Part shown: piece after piece, positions 41,321-48,527 of the stretch
Position numbering within the stretch: position 1 is the first letter of the stretch
Layout of the letters: each line of letters begins with the position of its first letter
Source of the DNA: Desulfurobacteriaceae bacterium
GTDB taxonomy: Bacteria; Aquificota; Aquificia; Desulfurobacteriales; Desulfurobacteriaceae
Length of the DNA: 48,527 nt
Assembly: GCA_027075275.1 (NCBI GenBank)
Contig: JALTBO010000098.1
Span: forward strand, 14,742-63,268
Reading direction: 5' to 3'
The notes under the pieces: model-generated
Told to the model about the DNA's origin: nothing
Seen by the model: the letters and a program-made list of their open reading frames with translations, nothing else
The model's database searches: none
Translations under genes and position numbers: made by a program

Positions 41321-42538
41321 TTAGACGTTGATGTTCCTCAAGCCATACTTTTCAAACGCCCTTTTAATTCCTCTAACAGCCTGCTTTATTCTCAGTTCGT
41401 TTTCAACCAGCGCAAATCTTACGTATTTATCTCCGTATTCCCCGAACCCTATTCCCGGAGAGACGGCAACCTTTCCGTCTAAAAGGAGCATCTTCGCAAA
41501 TTCCAGAGAGCCCATAGACTGGAACTTCTCAGGGATCTTTGCCCAGACGAACATCGTTGCCTTCGGCTTCTCAACGTGCCAACCTATACGGTTGAGGCCT
41601 TCAACAAGTGTATCTCTCCTGCTCTCATAGATCTTCCTGTACTCCTCAACACAGGACTGGTCTCCTTTCAGGGCTATAATCGCCGCTATCTGAATGGGCT
41701 GAAACATCCCGTAGTCCAAGTAACTCTTCATTCTGTATAGGGCATGGATTATCTCCTTATTTCCGGCGGCAAAACCTACCCTCCAGCCTGCCATTGAGTA
41801 AGTTTTTGAAAGGGAGTAGAACTCAACGGCAACTTCTTTTGCTCCTTTTACCTGAAGGATGCTTGGGGGAACGTAGCCGTCAAAAGCTATTTCTGCGTAG
41901 GCAAGGTCCTGAATTACTATCAGTTTGTTCTCTTTCGCAAAGTCAACGATCTTTTCAAAGAAAGGAAGTTCAACGGTTGCCGTTGTAGGGTTGTGGGGAA
42001 AGTTCAAAATTAAGACCTTTGGCCTTGGCCAGCTCTCTTTGTAAGCCTTCACAATGGATTCAAAAAATGCCTCTTCGTCAAAACCTTCGTCTGTAAGGAT
42101 GGGAACGCTCCGGACGTCTCCACCGGCGATGATTATTGAGTAGGGGTGAATCGGATACGCCGGAGTTGGAACTATTGCTACGTCTCCCGGGTTTATGAGT
42201 GTAAGCGCTAAGTGGGCAAGTCCCTCTTTTGATCCAATTGTTGTAATAACTTCAGTTTCAGGGTCTAAGTCAACGTCATACTTCCTCTTATACCAGAGGG
42301 CTAAGGCCTCTCTCAGTTTGAAAAGGCCTTTTGTCTGGGAATACCTGTGGTTTTTCGGGTTCTGTGCAGCTTCACAGAGCTTGTCAACGATGTGCTGGGG
42401 GGTAGGAAGGTCAGGGTTTCCCATTCCAAGATCAACGATGTCCTCTCCTGCCCTCCTTAACTTCATCTTAAGGTCGTTGACAACTGCGAAAACGTAAGGT
42501 GGAAGTCTGTCTATTCTTGCAAACTGGAACTGAGGCAT
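41321..42538 (-). CDS. alaC: Class I aminotransferase, glutamate-pyruvate (AlaC-type)
   Basis: A 405-residue PLP enzyme. Blocks are [75 protein letters not shown] and the PLP lysine in [17 protein letters not shown]. The GYFDMG-like [18 protein letters not shown]-terminus and the [13 protein letters not shown] wording are characteristic of the AlaC/alanine-synthesising subgroup rather than AspC. The gene precedes hom. The specificity is a subfamily inference, while the fold and mechanism are clear. Confidence 0.92.
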   Translation of the reverse strand: MPQFQFARIDRLPPYVFAVVNDLKMKLRRAGEDIVDLGMGNPDLPTPQHIVDKLCEAAQNPKNHRYSQTKGLFKLREALALWYKRKYDVDLDPETEVITTIGSKEGLAHLALTLINPGDVAIVPTPAYPIHPYSIIIAGGDVRSVPILTDEGFDEEAFFESIVKAYKESWPRPKVLILNFPHNPTTATVELPFFEKIVDFAKENKLIVIQDLAYAEIAFDGYVPPSILQVKGAKEVAVEFYSLSKTYSMAGWRVGFAAGNKEIIHALYRMKSYLDYGMFQPIQIAAIIALKGDQSCVEEYRKIYESRRDTLVEGLNRIGWHVEKPKATMFVWAKIPEKFQSMGSLEFAKMLLLDGKVAVSPGIGFGEYGDKYVRFALVENELRIKQAVRGIKRAFEKYGLRNINV

Positions 42539-42598
42539 TTTTTTACTCCTACCTTTGAGTAAGACCTAATTATACAGCCCTTTTGTTAGAATTTGGCT

Positions 42599-42795
42599 GC
42601 ACGGGTGAACGGGAAGTCCGGTGAGAGTCCGGCGCTGTCCCCGCAACCGTGAGCAGGGAATAACCGGGCCTTTGCCACTGGAGCAGAGAGGTTAAAAGCC
42701 GCTGCTCCGGGAAGGTACTGGCCTTTAAGAACCCTGCGAGCCGGGAGACCGGCCCGTGCGAAAACTCATCTGCCCTGCGGGGGTTCGGGGCAGGG
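42599..42795 (+). ncRNA. Cobalamin riboswitch (adenosylcobalamin-sensing leader)
   Basis: A closing stem GCACGGG (42599-42605) / CCCGTGC (42753-42759) encloses GGTGAACGGGAAGTCCGGTG, the GAGTCCGGCGCTGTCCCCGC core, GCCACTG and the B12 box GAGCCGGGAGACCGGCC. All are hallmarks of the class I cobalamin element. After the aptamer CCCTGC (42773-42778) can pair with GCAGGG (42790-42795), which touches the btuF SD GGGAGGTG. Control by SD masking is therefore more likely than termination, as there is no T-run. Confidence 0.96.
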
Positions 42796-42802
42796 AGGTG
42801 GA

Positions 42803-43558
42803 GTGAGAAGGGTATTCTTTTGCCTTTTAACGGTTTTCCTCCTTACGCTGAACAGTTTTGGGTTTGACAGGGTTGTTTCCCTCTCTCCGGCCCTTACCGA
42901 CATTATCGCTTACGTTGGAGCAGAGAAGAAGTTAATCGGCGTAACAGTTTTCTGTTCGGGAAAGGTCTGTAAAGGGAAGGAGAGGGTTGGAGGAATTGTA
43001 AACCCGAATATTGAGAGAATTTACAGTCTCCATCCAGATCTGATTGTTGCTACAACGATGACTCCCAAAAGGAACATTGAAGCCTTAAAACGCTTGGGTT
43101 TAAAGATTCTTATTTTCAGACTTGTTTCCCTTGAAGATGTAGTTGATGCTACCGGGAGACTGGGGGAGCTCCTTGAAGGAGATGGGGCAAAGGGGAGGGA
43201 ACTTTTAAGAAGAATAAGAGAGGGAGCTCTCCCTCTCTCCCGGTGTTTAAAGGGAAAGAAGGTTGTTGTCGTTATCTCTTTAAGGCCTTTGTATGTAGCA
43301 GGGAGCAGGAGCTATTTAGGTGAAATCCTTGAGCTGGCTAAAGCAGAGGTTGTTCCAGATACAACGTTTTCCGCTATCTCTTACGAAGCCCTTATGAGGC
43401 TTAAGCCAGACCTGATTCTCTATATAGGGAAGGAAAATTTCCAGTTTCCGGAAGAGTTTAAAGTGGTAGGAGTTAGCCCGTCTGATTACCTTCTCCATCC
43501 GAGTCCTCAAATCCTTAAGGGTATTGGGGAGCTCCGGAGGGCAATTTGCGGAAAGTAG
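42803..43558 (+). CDS. btuF: Vitamin B12 ABC transporter substrate-binding protein
   Basis: A 251-residue periplasmic binding protein: signal peptide (RRVFFCLLTVFLLTLNSFG), then the family III fold with VVSLSPALTDIIAYVGAEKKLIGV, NPNIERIYSLHPDLIVAT, a long linking helix and ALMRLKPDLILYIG. The GTG start follows GGGAGGTG directly downstream of the cobalamin riboswitch, which fixes the ligand as a corrinoid with good confidence. It overlaps the permease gene by 13 bp. Confidence 0.92.
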   Translation: MRRVFFCLLTVFLLTLNSFGFDRVVSLSPALTDIIAYVGAEKKLIGVTVFCSGKVCKGKERVGGIVNPNIERIYSLHPDLIVATTMTPKRNIEALKRLGLKILIFRLVSLEDVVDATGRLGELLEGDGAKGRELLRRIREGALPLSRCLKGKKVVVVISLRPLYVAGSRSYLGEILELAKAEVVPDTTFSAISYEALMRLKPDLILYIGKENFQFPEEFKVVGVSPSDYLLHPSPQILKGIGELRRAICGK

Positions 43559-44448
43559 TTCTTTCCCTTTTAATGGTTCTTCCTCCTCTCCTTCTCCTTT
43601 TTTGGGGTTCCCCACCGAAGGAAATTGTTGTATCCCTTAGATTTCCTGAACTCCTGCTCTCTTTTGGTTTTGGTGGTTCCCTTGCCGCCGCCGGAGCTGT
43701 TTTTCAGGGAACGTTGAAAAATCCACTGGCAGAACCTTATACTCTGGGAACTGCTGCCGGGGCTGCCCTTGGAGCAGCTGTGGCCTCGGTTATGGGATTT
43801 CCTGTTGAGTGGGGAGCTCTCTCTGGAGGCCTCTTTTCCGTTCTTCTCATACTTCTCTCTTTCAGGCTCTTTAGCGACCCTCTTTCCGTTCTCCTCTTTG
43901 GTGTCGGTTTAACTGCGTTCTTCTCAGCCTTAATCCTGTTTCTTTACGCCCTTTTTCCTGTCTATACCCTTCAGGAGGCGCTTCTCTTTACCCTTGGCTA
44001 CATTACGCCGGTTGAAATTTCAGTTGCCCTTTTCCTCTTTCTTGTCTCGCTTGTTTTTCTGTTTCTCCTTACTGCCCGTTCAAAGAGTTTAGACCTTCTC
44101 TCTTTGGGAGATGAAACGGCCTTCTTCTCAGGAATCAATCCGGGAAGGGAGAGGTTTCTCCTTCTGGTTCTCTCCTCTTTCCCCGTTTCACTTTTTATAG
44201 CCTACTGCGGAGTTGTCGGCTTTGTGGGAATTGTCATTCCCCACGCTGTTCGGTTTTTAGGTTACAGGACAGGAAAACTCCTTCTTCCCGTCTCTTTCCT
44301 TGTAGGTGGTAGTGTTTTAACGCTCTCACAATGGCTTGCAAGAACGCTCCTCTACCCGACGGTTCTTCCGGCCGGAGTTGTTACAGCCCTTTTAGGAGTT
44401 CCCCTCTTTCTCTACATCCTCTGGAGGTATACAGGTGGTAGAAGTTAG
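43546..44448 (+). CDS. btuC: Vitamin B12 ABC transporter permease (FecCD family)
   Basis: A 300-residue polytopic permease, slightly shorter than E. coli BtuC (326). It has RFPELLLSFGFGGSLAAAGAVFQGTLKNPLAEPYTLG, the family's first signature, and GVVGFVGIVIPHAVRFLGYRTGK, the ATPase-coupling loop. About nine hydrophobic spans are visible. The start is TTG with GGAGGG just upstream, inside the btuF end. The ATPase gene starts within its last 14 bp. Confidence 0.93.
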   Translation: MRKVVLSLLMVLPPLLLLFWGSPPKEIVVSLRFPELLLSFGFGGSLAAAGAVFQGTLKNPLAEPYTLGTAAGAALGAAVASVMGFPVEWGALSGGLFSVLLILLSFRLFSDPLSVLLFGVGLTAFFSALILFLYALFPVYTLQEALLFTLGYITPVEISVALFLFLVSLVFLFLLTARSKSLDLLSLGDETAFFSGINPGRERFLLLVLSSFPVSLFIAYCGVVGFVGIVIPHAVRFLGYRTGKLLLPVSFLVGGSVLTLSQWLARTLLYPTVLPAGVVTALLGVPLFLYILWRYTGGRS

Positions 44449-45136
44449 GGAGCTCTCCTTCGGTATTCTGAAAGATGTCTCCTTTACCGTTCCAGAGGGT
44501 TCCGTTGTTGGAGTTGTTGGGAAAAACGGAGCTGGAAAGACGACTCTTTTAAAGTGTTTGGGTGGTTTCTACAGCTATTCTGGGAGTGTAAAGGTTAACG
44601 GAAAAGAGGTGAGGGAGCTCCCACCGGAGGAGCGAGTAAAAGCAGTCAACTACCTGCCTCAGGACTTCTACCACCCGTTTCCATTTACAGTTTACGAGTT
44701 TCTCTCGTCTACAACAGGAAAGAGAGATGAAGAGATAGAGGAAGTTCTCAGCCACCTTGGAATTTCAGCTTTCAGGAACAGGCTCTTAAACGGCCTGAGC
44801 GGAGGAGAAAAGGTTAAGGTTCACCTTTCAAGGCTCCTTCTGATAGACCCTGAAGTTTACCTACTGGACGAGCCCGTTGCTTACTTAGACGTTTCTGTTG
44901 TTCCTTTAATCGGAGAGCTTGTCAGGGAAATCTCTAAAAGGGGAAAAACTGTCTTTATTACTTCACACGATATCGGTTTCCTCTACGAACTCTGCCAGCT
45001 GTTTGTGGGGGTAAGAGAGGGGGAGCTCCGTCTGTTTGGAAGTGGAGGGGAGCTCCTTAGAAAAAGCCGTGAAATTTTTGGCGTTGAACTGAGAGCCTTT
45101 GAGTGCAACGGAGAGACTTTCATAAAAACCGTTTAA
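44435..45136 (+). CDS. btuD: Vitamin B12 ABC transporter ATP-binding protein
   Basis: A 233-residue ATPase. Walker A is VVGKNGAGKTTLLKCL, the Q-loop is NYLPQDFYHPFPFTVYEF, the signature is LSGGEKVKVHLSRLLLI, Walker B with D-loop is VYLLDEPVAYLD, and the switch His is in FITSHDIGF. The start is GTG seven bases after GGAGG. It completes the inner-membrane importer with btuF and btuC and is followed 11 bp later by the outer-membrane receptor. Three GGAGCTCC octamers lie in it. Confidence 0.94.
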   Translation: MVEVRELSFGILKDVSFTVPEGSVVGVVGKNGAGKTTLLKCLGGFYSYSGSVKVNGKEVRELPPEERVKAVNYLPQDFYHPFPFTVYEFLSSTTGKRDEEIEEVLSHLGISAFRNRLLNGLSGGEKVKVHLSRLLLIDPEVYLLDEPVAYLDVSVVPLIGELVREISKRGKTVFITSHDIGFLYELCQLFVGVREGELRLFGSGGELLRKSREIFGVELRAFECNGETFIKTV

Positions 45137-45147
45137 GGAGGTGAAAA

Positions 45148-46950
45148 GTGAGGAGATTTTTAACTGTTGCAACTCTTTTAGCCCTGTCGGTTCCTGCTTT
45201 TGCCCAGAGTAATGAACCGGAGGTAACGGTAACCGCCACAAGGGTTTCAGTTCCAGTTGAAAACGTTGGAGACGACGTTGACATCATTACACAGGAACAG
45301 ATAAAAGAGATGGGCTTTACCTCAATAACAGATGTTCTTAAATACGTTGCTGGATTAACTATCTCATCAAATGGAGGCCCCGGTCAAACAACGAGTCTTT
45401 ACATGTTAGGTCTTCCAACAAAGCACATTCTTTTAATGATTGACGGTGTTCCTGTTTACGATCCATCTACGACAAACGGTCAACCAAATTTGGCATATAT
45501 AGATTTAAGCAACGTTGATAGGATAGAGGTTTTAAAGGGACCTCAGGGAGCTCTCTACGGCTCCGATGCAGTTGCCGGTGTGATAAATATCATTACAAAA
45601 AAACCTAAAAAAAGCACGATTTCTTTGAATTTTGAGGGAGGTAAGTATAAAACTTTTAAAGAGCGTATTTACTCGGCTTTAAAACTTAAAAATGGTTTTC
45701 TTTCTTTCACCGGTGAAGGTTTTAAGACAAACGGTTTTAGTGCTACTAATAAGAAATCTTATTCCTACGAGCCTGATAACGACGGTTACAGATATAAAAC
45801 AGGCTGGTTTAGTTTCGGATGGAATCCCATTTCCAGAGTTAAGATAACAGGAAATCTGAAGATGAAAGGGGGTTCTGCAGATTATGATTCTTCTTCTGTT
45901 TCGGCAGCTAAAACATCTTTTAATCAGTTCTTTGCTAATTTAAAGGTGGATACCATTCTAACGGATAAGCTTACTGTTTCTACGCTACTGGGAAATAATA
46001 GAGAGTTAAGAAATTACGGAAGTGATTATATAGGTATTGTTAGATACTTCTCATTTCAACCTGTTTACTACCTGACAGATAATCTTTTCATTACCGGTGG
46101 AGCTAACTACAGACAGGAGAAAGCAGAAATACCATCAAAACATGCAGTAAACTTGAAATCCCTCTTTTTAGAGGCGCACAGCGAATACTACGGTTTTTAT
46201 CTGACCGGAGCTGTAAGAAGGGATTTTCACAGCACCTTTGGAGATAAGACAACCTATAAAGTTTCTGCAGCTTACGGAGTTGAGAAGACGAGAACGACTT
46301 TTAAGGGAGAGTACGGAACAGGATTTAGAGCTCCCTCTATCTTCCAGCTTTACGGCTACGGTGGAAATGAGAATCTTAAAGCTGAAACAAGTGAAGGCTG
46401 GATTGTAGGTATTAAACAGTCTGTTCCAGAAGTTCATGGAGTTGAAACCTCTTTTGAAGTTGATTACTTCAAGAACCACGTCTGGAATATTATTGATTGG
46501 GATTTCAACCTTCCTGTAACTTCCTGGGGAGGTTATAGAAATTACAAGAAAGCCATTACTGAGGGTGTAGAAATAAAGCTTAACGTTAAACCCTGCAGGT
46601 ATTTCTCCATTTTTGGTAACTATACCCATACAAGGGCGAAAGAGTTTGATGGCGTTACCTGGAGTAGGCTTGCAAGAAGGCCGAAGTTCAACTATACCGT
46701 TGGTCTAAAAAGTGGGTATAAAAATATTAAGTTCTCTGTATGGGCTCTTCATTACTCCGATAGAGAAGATACAAACGGTAAAACTCTTGGCGGATTCACA
46801 ACCTACAACTGCTACGTTTCCTACGCGCTCAACGACAGGGTTAACATCTACGCTAAAGGTGTAAACCTTACAGATAAAGACTACGAGCTTGCCTACGGCT
46901 ACAACACTATGGGGAGAGCTCTCTTTATCGGAACCGATTTCAAGTTTTAA
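45148..46950 (+). CDS. btuB: TonB-dependent outer-membrane cobalamin receptor
   Basis: A 600-residue receptor: signal peptide (RRFLTVATLLALSVPAFAQ), TonB box EVTVTATRV right after it, plug domain (ITQEQIKEMGFTSITDVLKY, LMIDGVPVYDP, NVDRIEVLKGPQGALYGSDAVAGVINIITKKP), then a ~22-strand barrel ending LFIGTDFKF with C-terminal Phe. The GTG start follows AAGGAGGTG. Position behind the riboswitch-led importer identifies it as BtuB. The barrel half (about 45600-46700) is clearly AT-richer than the rest of the operon and lacks GGAGCTCC, so it may be fast-evolving or recombined. TonB/ExbBD are not in the window. Confidence 0.93.
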   Translation: MRRFLTVATLLALSVPAFAQSNEPEVTVTATRVSVPVENVGDDVDIITQEQIKEMGFTSITDVLKYVAGLTISSNGGPGQTTSLYMLGLPTKHILLMIDGVPVYDPSTTNGQPNLAYIDLSNVDRIEVLKGPQGALYGSDAVAGVINIITKKPKKSTISLNFEGGKYKTFKERIYSALKLKNGFLSFTGEGFKTNGFSATNKKSYSYEPDNDGYRYKTGWFSFGWNPISRVKITGNLKMKGGSADYDSSSVSAAKTSFNQFFANLKVDTILTDKLTVSTLLGNNRELRNYGSDYIGIVRYFSFQPVYYLTDNLFITGGANYRQEKAEIPSKHAVNLKSLFLEAHSEYYGFYLTGAVRRDFHSTFGDKTTYKVSAAYGVEKTRTTFKGEYGTGFRAPSIFQLYGYGGNENLKAETSEGWIVGIKQSVPEVHGVETSFEVDYFKNHVWNIIDWDFNLPVTSWGGYRNYKKAITEGVEIKLNVKPCRYFSIFGNYTHTRAKEFDGVTWSRLARRPKFNYTVGLKSGYKNIKFSVWALHYSDREDTNGKTLGGFTTYNCYVSYALNDRVNIYAKGVNLTDKDYELAYGYNTMGRALFIGTDFKF

Positions 46951-46959
46951 CTCCTTTTT

Positions 46960-46982
46960 GGGGGCTCCTGCCCCGCTATAAT
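46960..46982 (+). promoter_or_regulatory. Terminator hairpin merged with a leaderless promoter
   Basis: GGGGC TCCT GCCCC hairpin (46961-46974) after btuB is followed at once by TATAAT (46977-46982). The next ATG is only 7 nt beyond the -10 box, so the SDR transcript should start at the start codon. This repeats the hairpin-then-TATAAT layout at the tsf-pyrH junction. Confidence 0.6.
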
Positions 46983-46989
46983 TTTCCCT

Positions 46990-47781
46990 ATGGGAAAGAG
47001 AGTTCTGATTGCAGGGGCTTCAGGTTTTATAGGTTCCCACACGGTTAAAGCTTTATCTGAAAGGGGTTATAAGCCCATTCTCATCTCAAGGAACCCTGAA
47101 AAACTTAGAGGAAAATTTCCAGAGTTTTCCGTCTTCTCCCTTTCAGAGCTTGAAAAGGCCTTTTCGCTTAAACCCTTTGCAGTTGTTAATTCCGTTGGGA
47201 TTTTAAAAGAGGAAGGCTCAACCTACGAGGAAGTTCACGTTGAGCTCACAAGGAAACTTGTGGAGCTCTCTAAGAAGCACAGCGTTGAGAAGTTCGTCCA
47301 GATTTCAGCCCTTGGAACGTCGCCGGAAGAGAAGAGCCGCTACTTTAAGACGAAGTGGGTAGCTGAGGAGATTGTTAGAAATAGTGGAATTCTATACGCA
47401 ATCTTAAGACCTTCAATAGTTCTTGGAAAAGGGCAGAAGCTCTACGACGATTTAAGGAAGCTTTCACGGTTTCTTCCGATTCTGGGAGTTCCCCGTATGA
47501 AAGTCCAGCCCGTTAAAGTAGAGAAAGTTGTTGAAGCAGTTTTGAAAGCCGTTGAGTGTCAGATATCCGGAACCGTTGAACTCTGCGGAGATGAGGTTCT
47601 TACAATGGGGGAGCTCTTCAGGAGAGTTTTGAAAGAGATGGGGATAAAGAGACCTGTTGTTGAAGTTCCAAAAGTTTTCCTGTTTCCTTTTGCCGTTTTG
47701 GGAATTGGAGGCCTTGACTTAGAGCAGTTTAAGATGATTAAAGACAACACCTGTGGAGGAAAAGTTGGAAAGGTTAGATGA
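46990..47781 (+). CDS. Atypical SDR / NDUFA9-like NAD(P)-binding protein
   Basis: A 263-residue Rossmann protein of the extended/atypical SDR type. The N-terminus VLIAGASGFIGSHTVKALSERG holds the nucleotide loop. AVVNSVGILKEEGSTYEEVHVE, FVQISALGTSPEEKSRYFKTKWVAEE and YAILRPSIVLG follow. The Y-x-x-x-K of classical SDRs is replaced by the YFKTKW segment. Close relatives include complex I subunit NDUFA9-like proteins and sugar epimerase-like enzymes; enzymatic activity is uncertain. There is no SD; the ATG is probably leaderless (see the promoter entry). Its end overlaps the next gene by 17 bp. Confidence 0.9.
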   Translation: MGKRVLIAGASGFIGSHTVKALSERGYKPILISRNPEKLRGKFPEFSVFSLSELEKAFSLKPFAVVNSVGILKEEGSTYEEVHVELTRKLVELSKKHSVEKFVQISALGTSPEEKSRYFKTKWVAEEIVRNSGILYAILRPSIVLGKGQKLYDDLRKLSRFLPILGVPRMKVQPVKVEKVVEAVLKAVECQISGTVELCGDEVLTMGELFRRVLKEMGIKRPVVEVPKVFLFPFAVLGIGGLDLEQFKMIKDNTCGGKVGKVR

Positions 47782-48527
47782 GCTCTTTGATACTGCAGAG
47801 AGGGTTTTAGAGGGAGAAGAGAGCGTAGAGAAATTAAAGGAGTTCCCCGAGGGGAAACCGGTAAGGAAGCCTGTTGAGAACCCCTTTAAAAGGTCTGCAC
47901 TCATCGTTTCAGGAGACAGGGTTAAACACCTGAGAAAAGTTCTCTCAAGGCCTGCCGATGTAATCATCTTCAACGTTGAGGACGGGGTTTCAGACGAGAG
48001 GAAGCCCTTTGCGAGGCTCTTAATCAGAAAGCTCCTTCTGAACACCGATTTTGACGGAAGTAAGGAGATAGTTGTCAGAATTAACCCGATAGATTCCTGG
48101 TTTTTCTACGATGATTTGACGGAGCTCCTTCCTACCCTTCCCCACGGAATCCGCCTCAGTAAAGTCCGCTCTCCCGAAGACGTTGTTGCTTTAGACAGGC
48201 TAATTTCCGCCTTTGAAACTGCGAGGGGAATTGAAAAAGGATTCATAAAGATTCAGCTTTCTATAGAGACTCCGGAGGCCGTTGAGCGTTTAGCTGAAAT
48301 CCTTTCAGCTTCAGAGAGGATTAACGCCGTTTACCTTGGAATTTTAGATCTCTTTGGAGAGCTCTCCCTTCCCCAGAAGTTCCAGTCTGGAAAACTTGGG
48401 GAGTTCGTAAGGGAGTTTTTTGTCCTCCGCTCCCGTTCCCGCGGGGTTTACCCTATAGCCCCTGCGTATCAGGACTATAAAGACCTTGAGGGCTTTGAGG
48501 AGGAGGCAAAAGCCGAGAGAGAGATGG
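47765..48527 (+). CDS. CitE-like HpcH/HpaI aldolase family protein (3' end outside window)
   Basis: An open reading frame to the end of the window, absent from the ORF track because it has no stop here. I start it at TTG 47765, which has GGAGG five bases upstream; a GTG at 47753 is an alternative. About 254 residues are visible. After a ~35-residue lead comes RSALIVSGDRVKHLRKVLSRPADVIIFNVEDGVSDERKPFAR, read in overlapping parts, the CitE N-terminal core with the metal-binding Glu-Asp. Next is EIVVRINPIDSWFFYDDL, then KIQLSIETPEAVERLAEIL with the second metal-site Glu, then YLGILDL. The family includes citrate lyase beta and malyl/citramalyl-CoA lyases, relevant to CO2-fixing organisms. The exact reaction is undecided. 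Confidence 0.88.
   Translation, partial: MERLDELFDTAERVLEGEESVEKLKEFPEGKPVRKPVENPFKRSALIVSGDRVKHLRKVLSRPADVIIFNVEDGVSDERKPFARLLIRKLLLNTDFDGSKEIVVRINPIDSWFFYDDLTELLPTLPHGIRLSKVRSPEDVVALDRLISAFETARGIEKGFIKIQLSIETPEAVERLAEILSASERINAVYLGILDLFGELSLPQKFQSGKLGEFVREFFVLRSRSRGVYPIAPAYQDYKDLEGFEEEAKAEREM

Overview
The window looks like ordinary chromosome of a thermophilic, chemolithoautotrophic bacterium, most likely of the Aquificota (Desulfurobacteriaceae/Thermovibrio-like). This is an inference. It rests on intermediate GC, heavy use of AGG/AGA arginine codons, Lys/Glu-rich compact proteins, short thermophile-type EF-Ts, many ferredoxin-type proteins and very tight gene packing. There is no rRNA, tRNA, transposase, prophage or CRISPR array in the window. 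About 57 genes are supported, most with a visible Shine-Dalgarno (SD) sequence. GTG and TTG starts are common, and many neighbouring genes overlap by a few bases.

Layout. 1-2971: the purA 3' end, then a leftward set pgeF-dprA-midA-like. 2989-4418: three unrecognised rightward genes, the last with a possible nuclease core. 4451-7945: a 30-residue membrane peptide, guaA, nadA, a PH-like membrane protein and a NIL-domain ferredoxin. 8043-8622: a CopG/MazF-type toxin-antitoxin pair. 8654-14813: an L-lactate-permease family transporter, a tandem-ACT protein, two divergent phenylacetate-CoA ligases and a DcaP-like porin, plausibly a set for aryl-acid uptake and activation. 14828-18445: a four-gene operon that I read as a CalpS/CalpT/CalpL-like cassette (sigma-like protein, MazF-like protein, Lon-like protease fused to a SAVED sensor), preceded by a 127-residue protein I do not recognise. 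18455-23907: lemA, DUF2207, trmFO, a LysM protein, an 18-residue peptide and a small secreted protein. 24254-31227: pgk, nadD, leuC, a DUF309 protein, cutA, a TSUP permease, an octaheme cytochrome lipoprotein and menG/ubiE. 31294-34795: hydantoinase A and B subunits. 34929-37936: rpsB-tsf-pyrH-frr and a ferredoxin. 38009-42538: a dual-HD (HD-GYP) protein, pyrF, hom and an alaC-type aminotransferase. 42599-46950: a cobalamin riboswitch followed by a complete B12 uptake operon, btuF-btuC-btuD-btuB. 46990-48527: an atypical SDR and the start of a CitE-like protein that runs off the window.

Two things stand out. First, the putative CalpS/T/L cassette. In the described system, cyclic oligoadenylate binding to the SAVED domain switches on a protease that cuts a MazF homologue and frees a sigma factor. 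Here the cassette sits among housekeeping genes with no cas gene or CRISPR array in view. Second, the palindromic octamer GGAGCTCC occurs about 53 times (counted by eye) where roughly one is expected. It lies inside genes on both strands, comparable in kind to the cyanobacterial HIP1 repeat. Several promoters also look leaderless: the -10 box lies 6-9 nt before the start codon, as at the 17-bp divergent pgeF spacer and the SDR gene.
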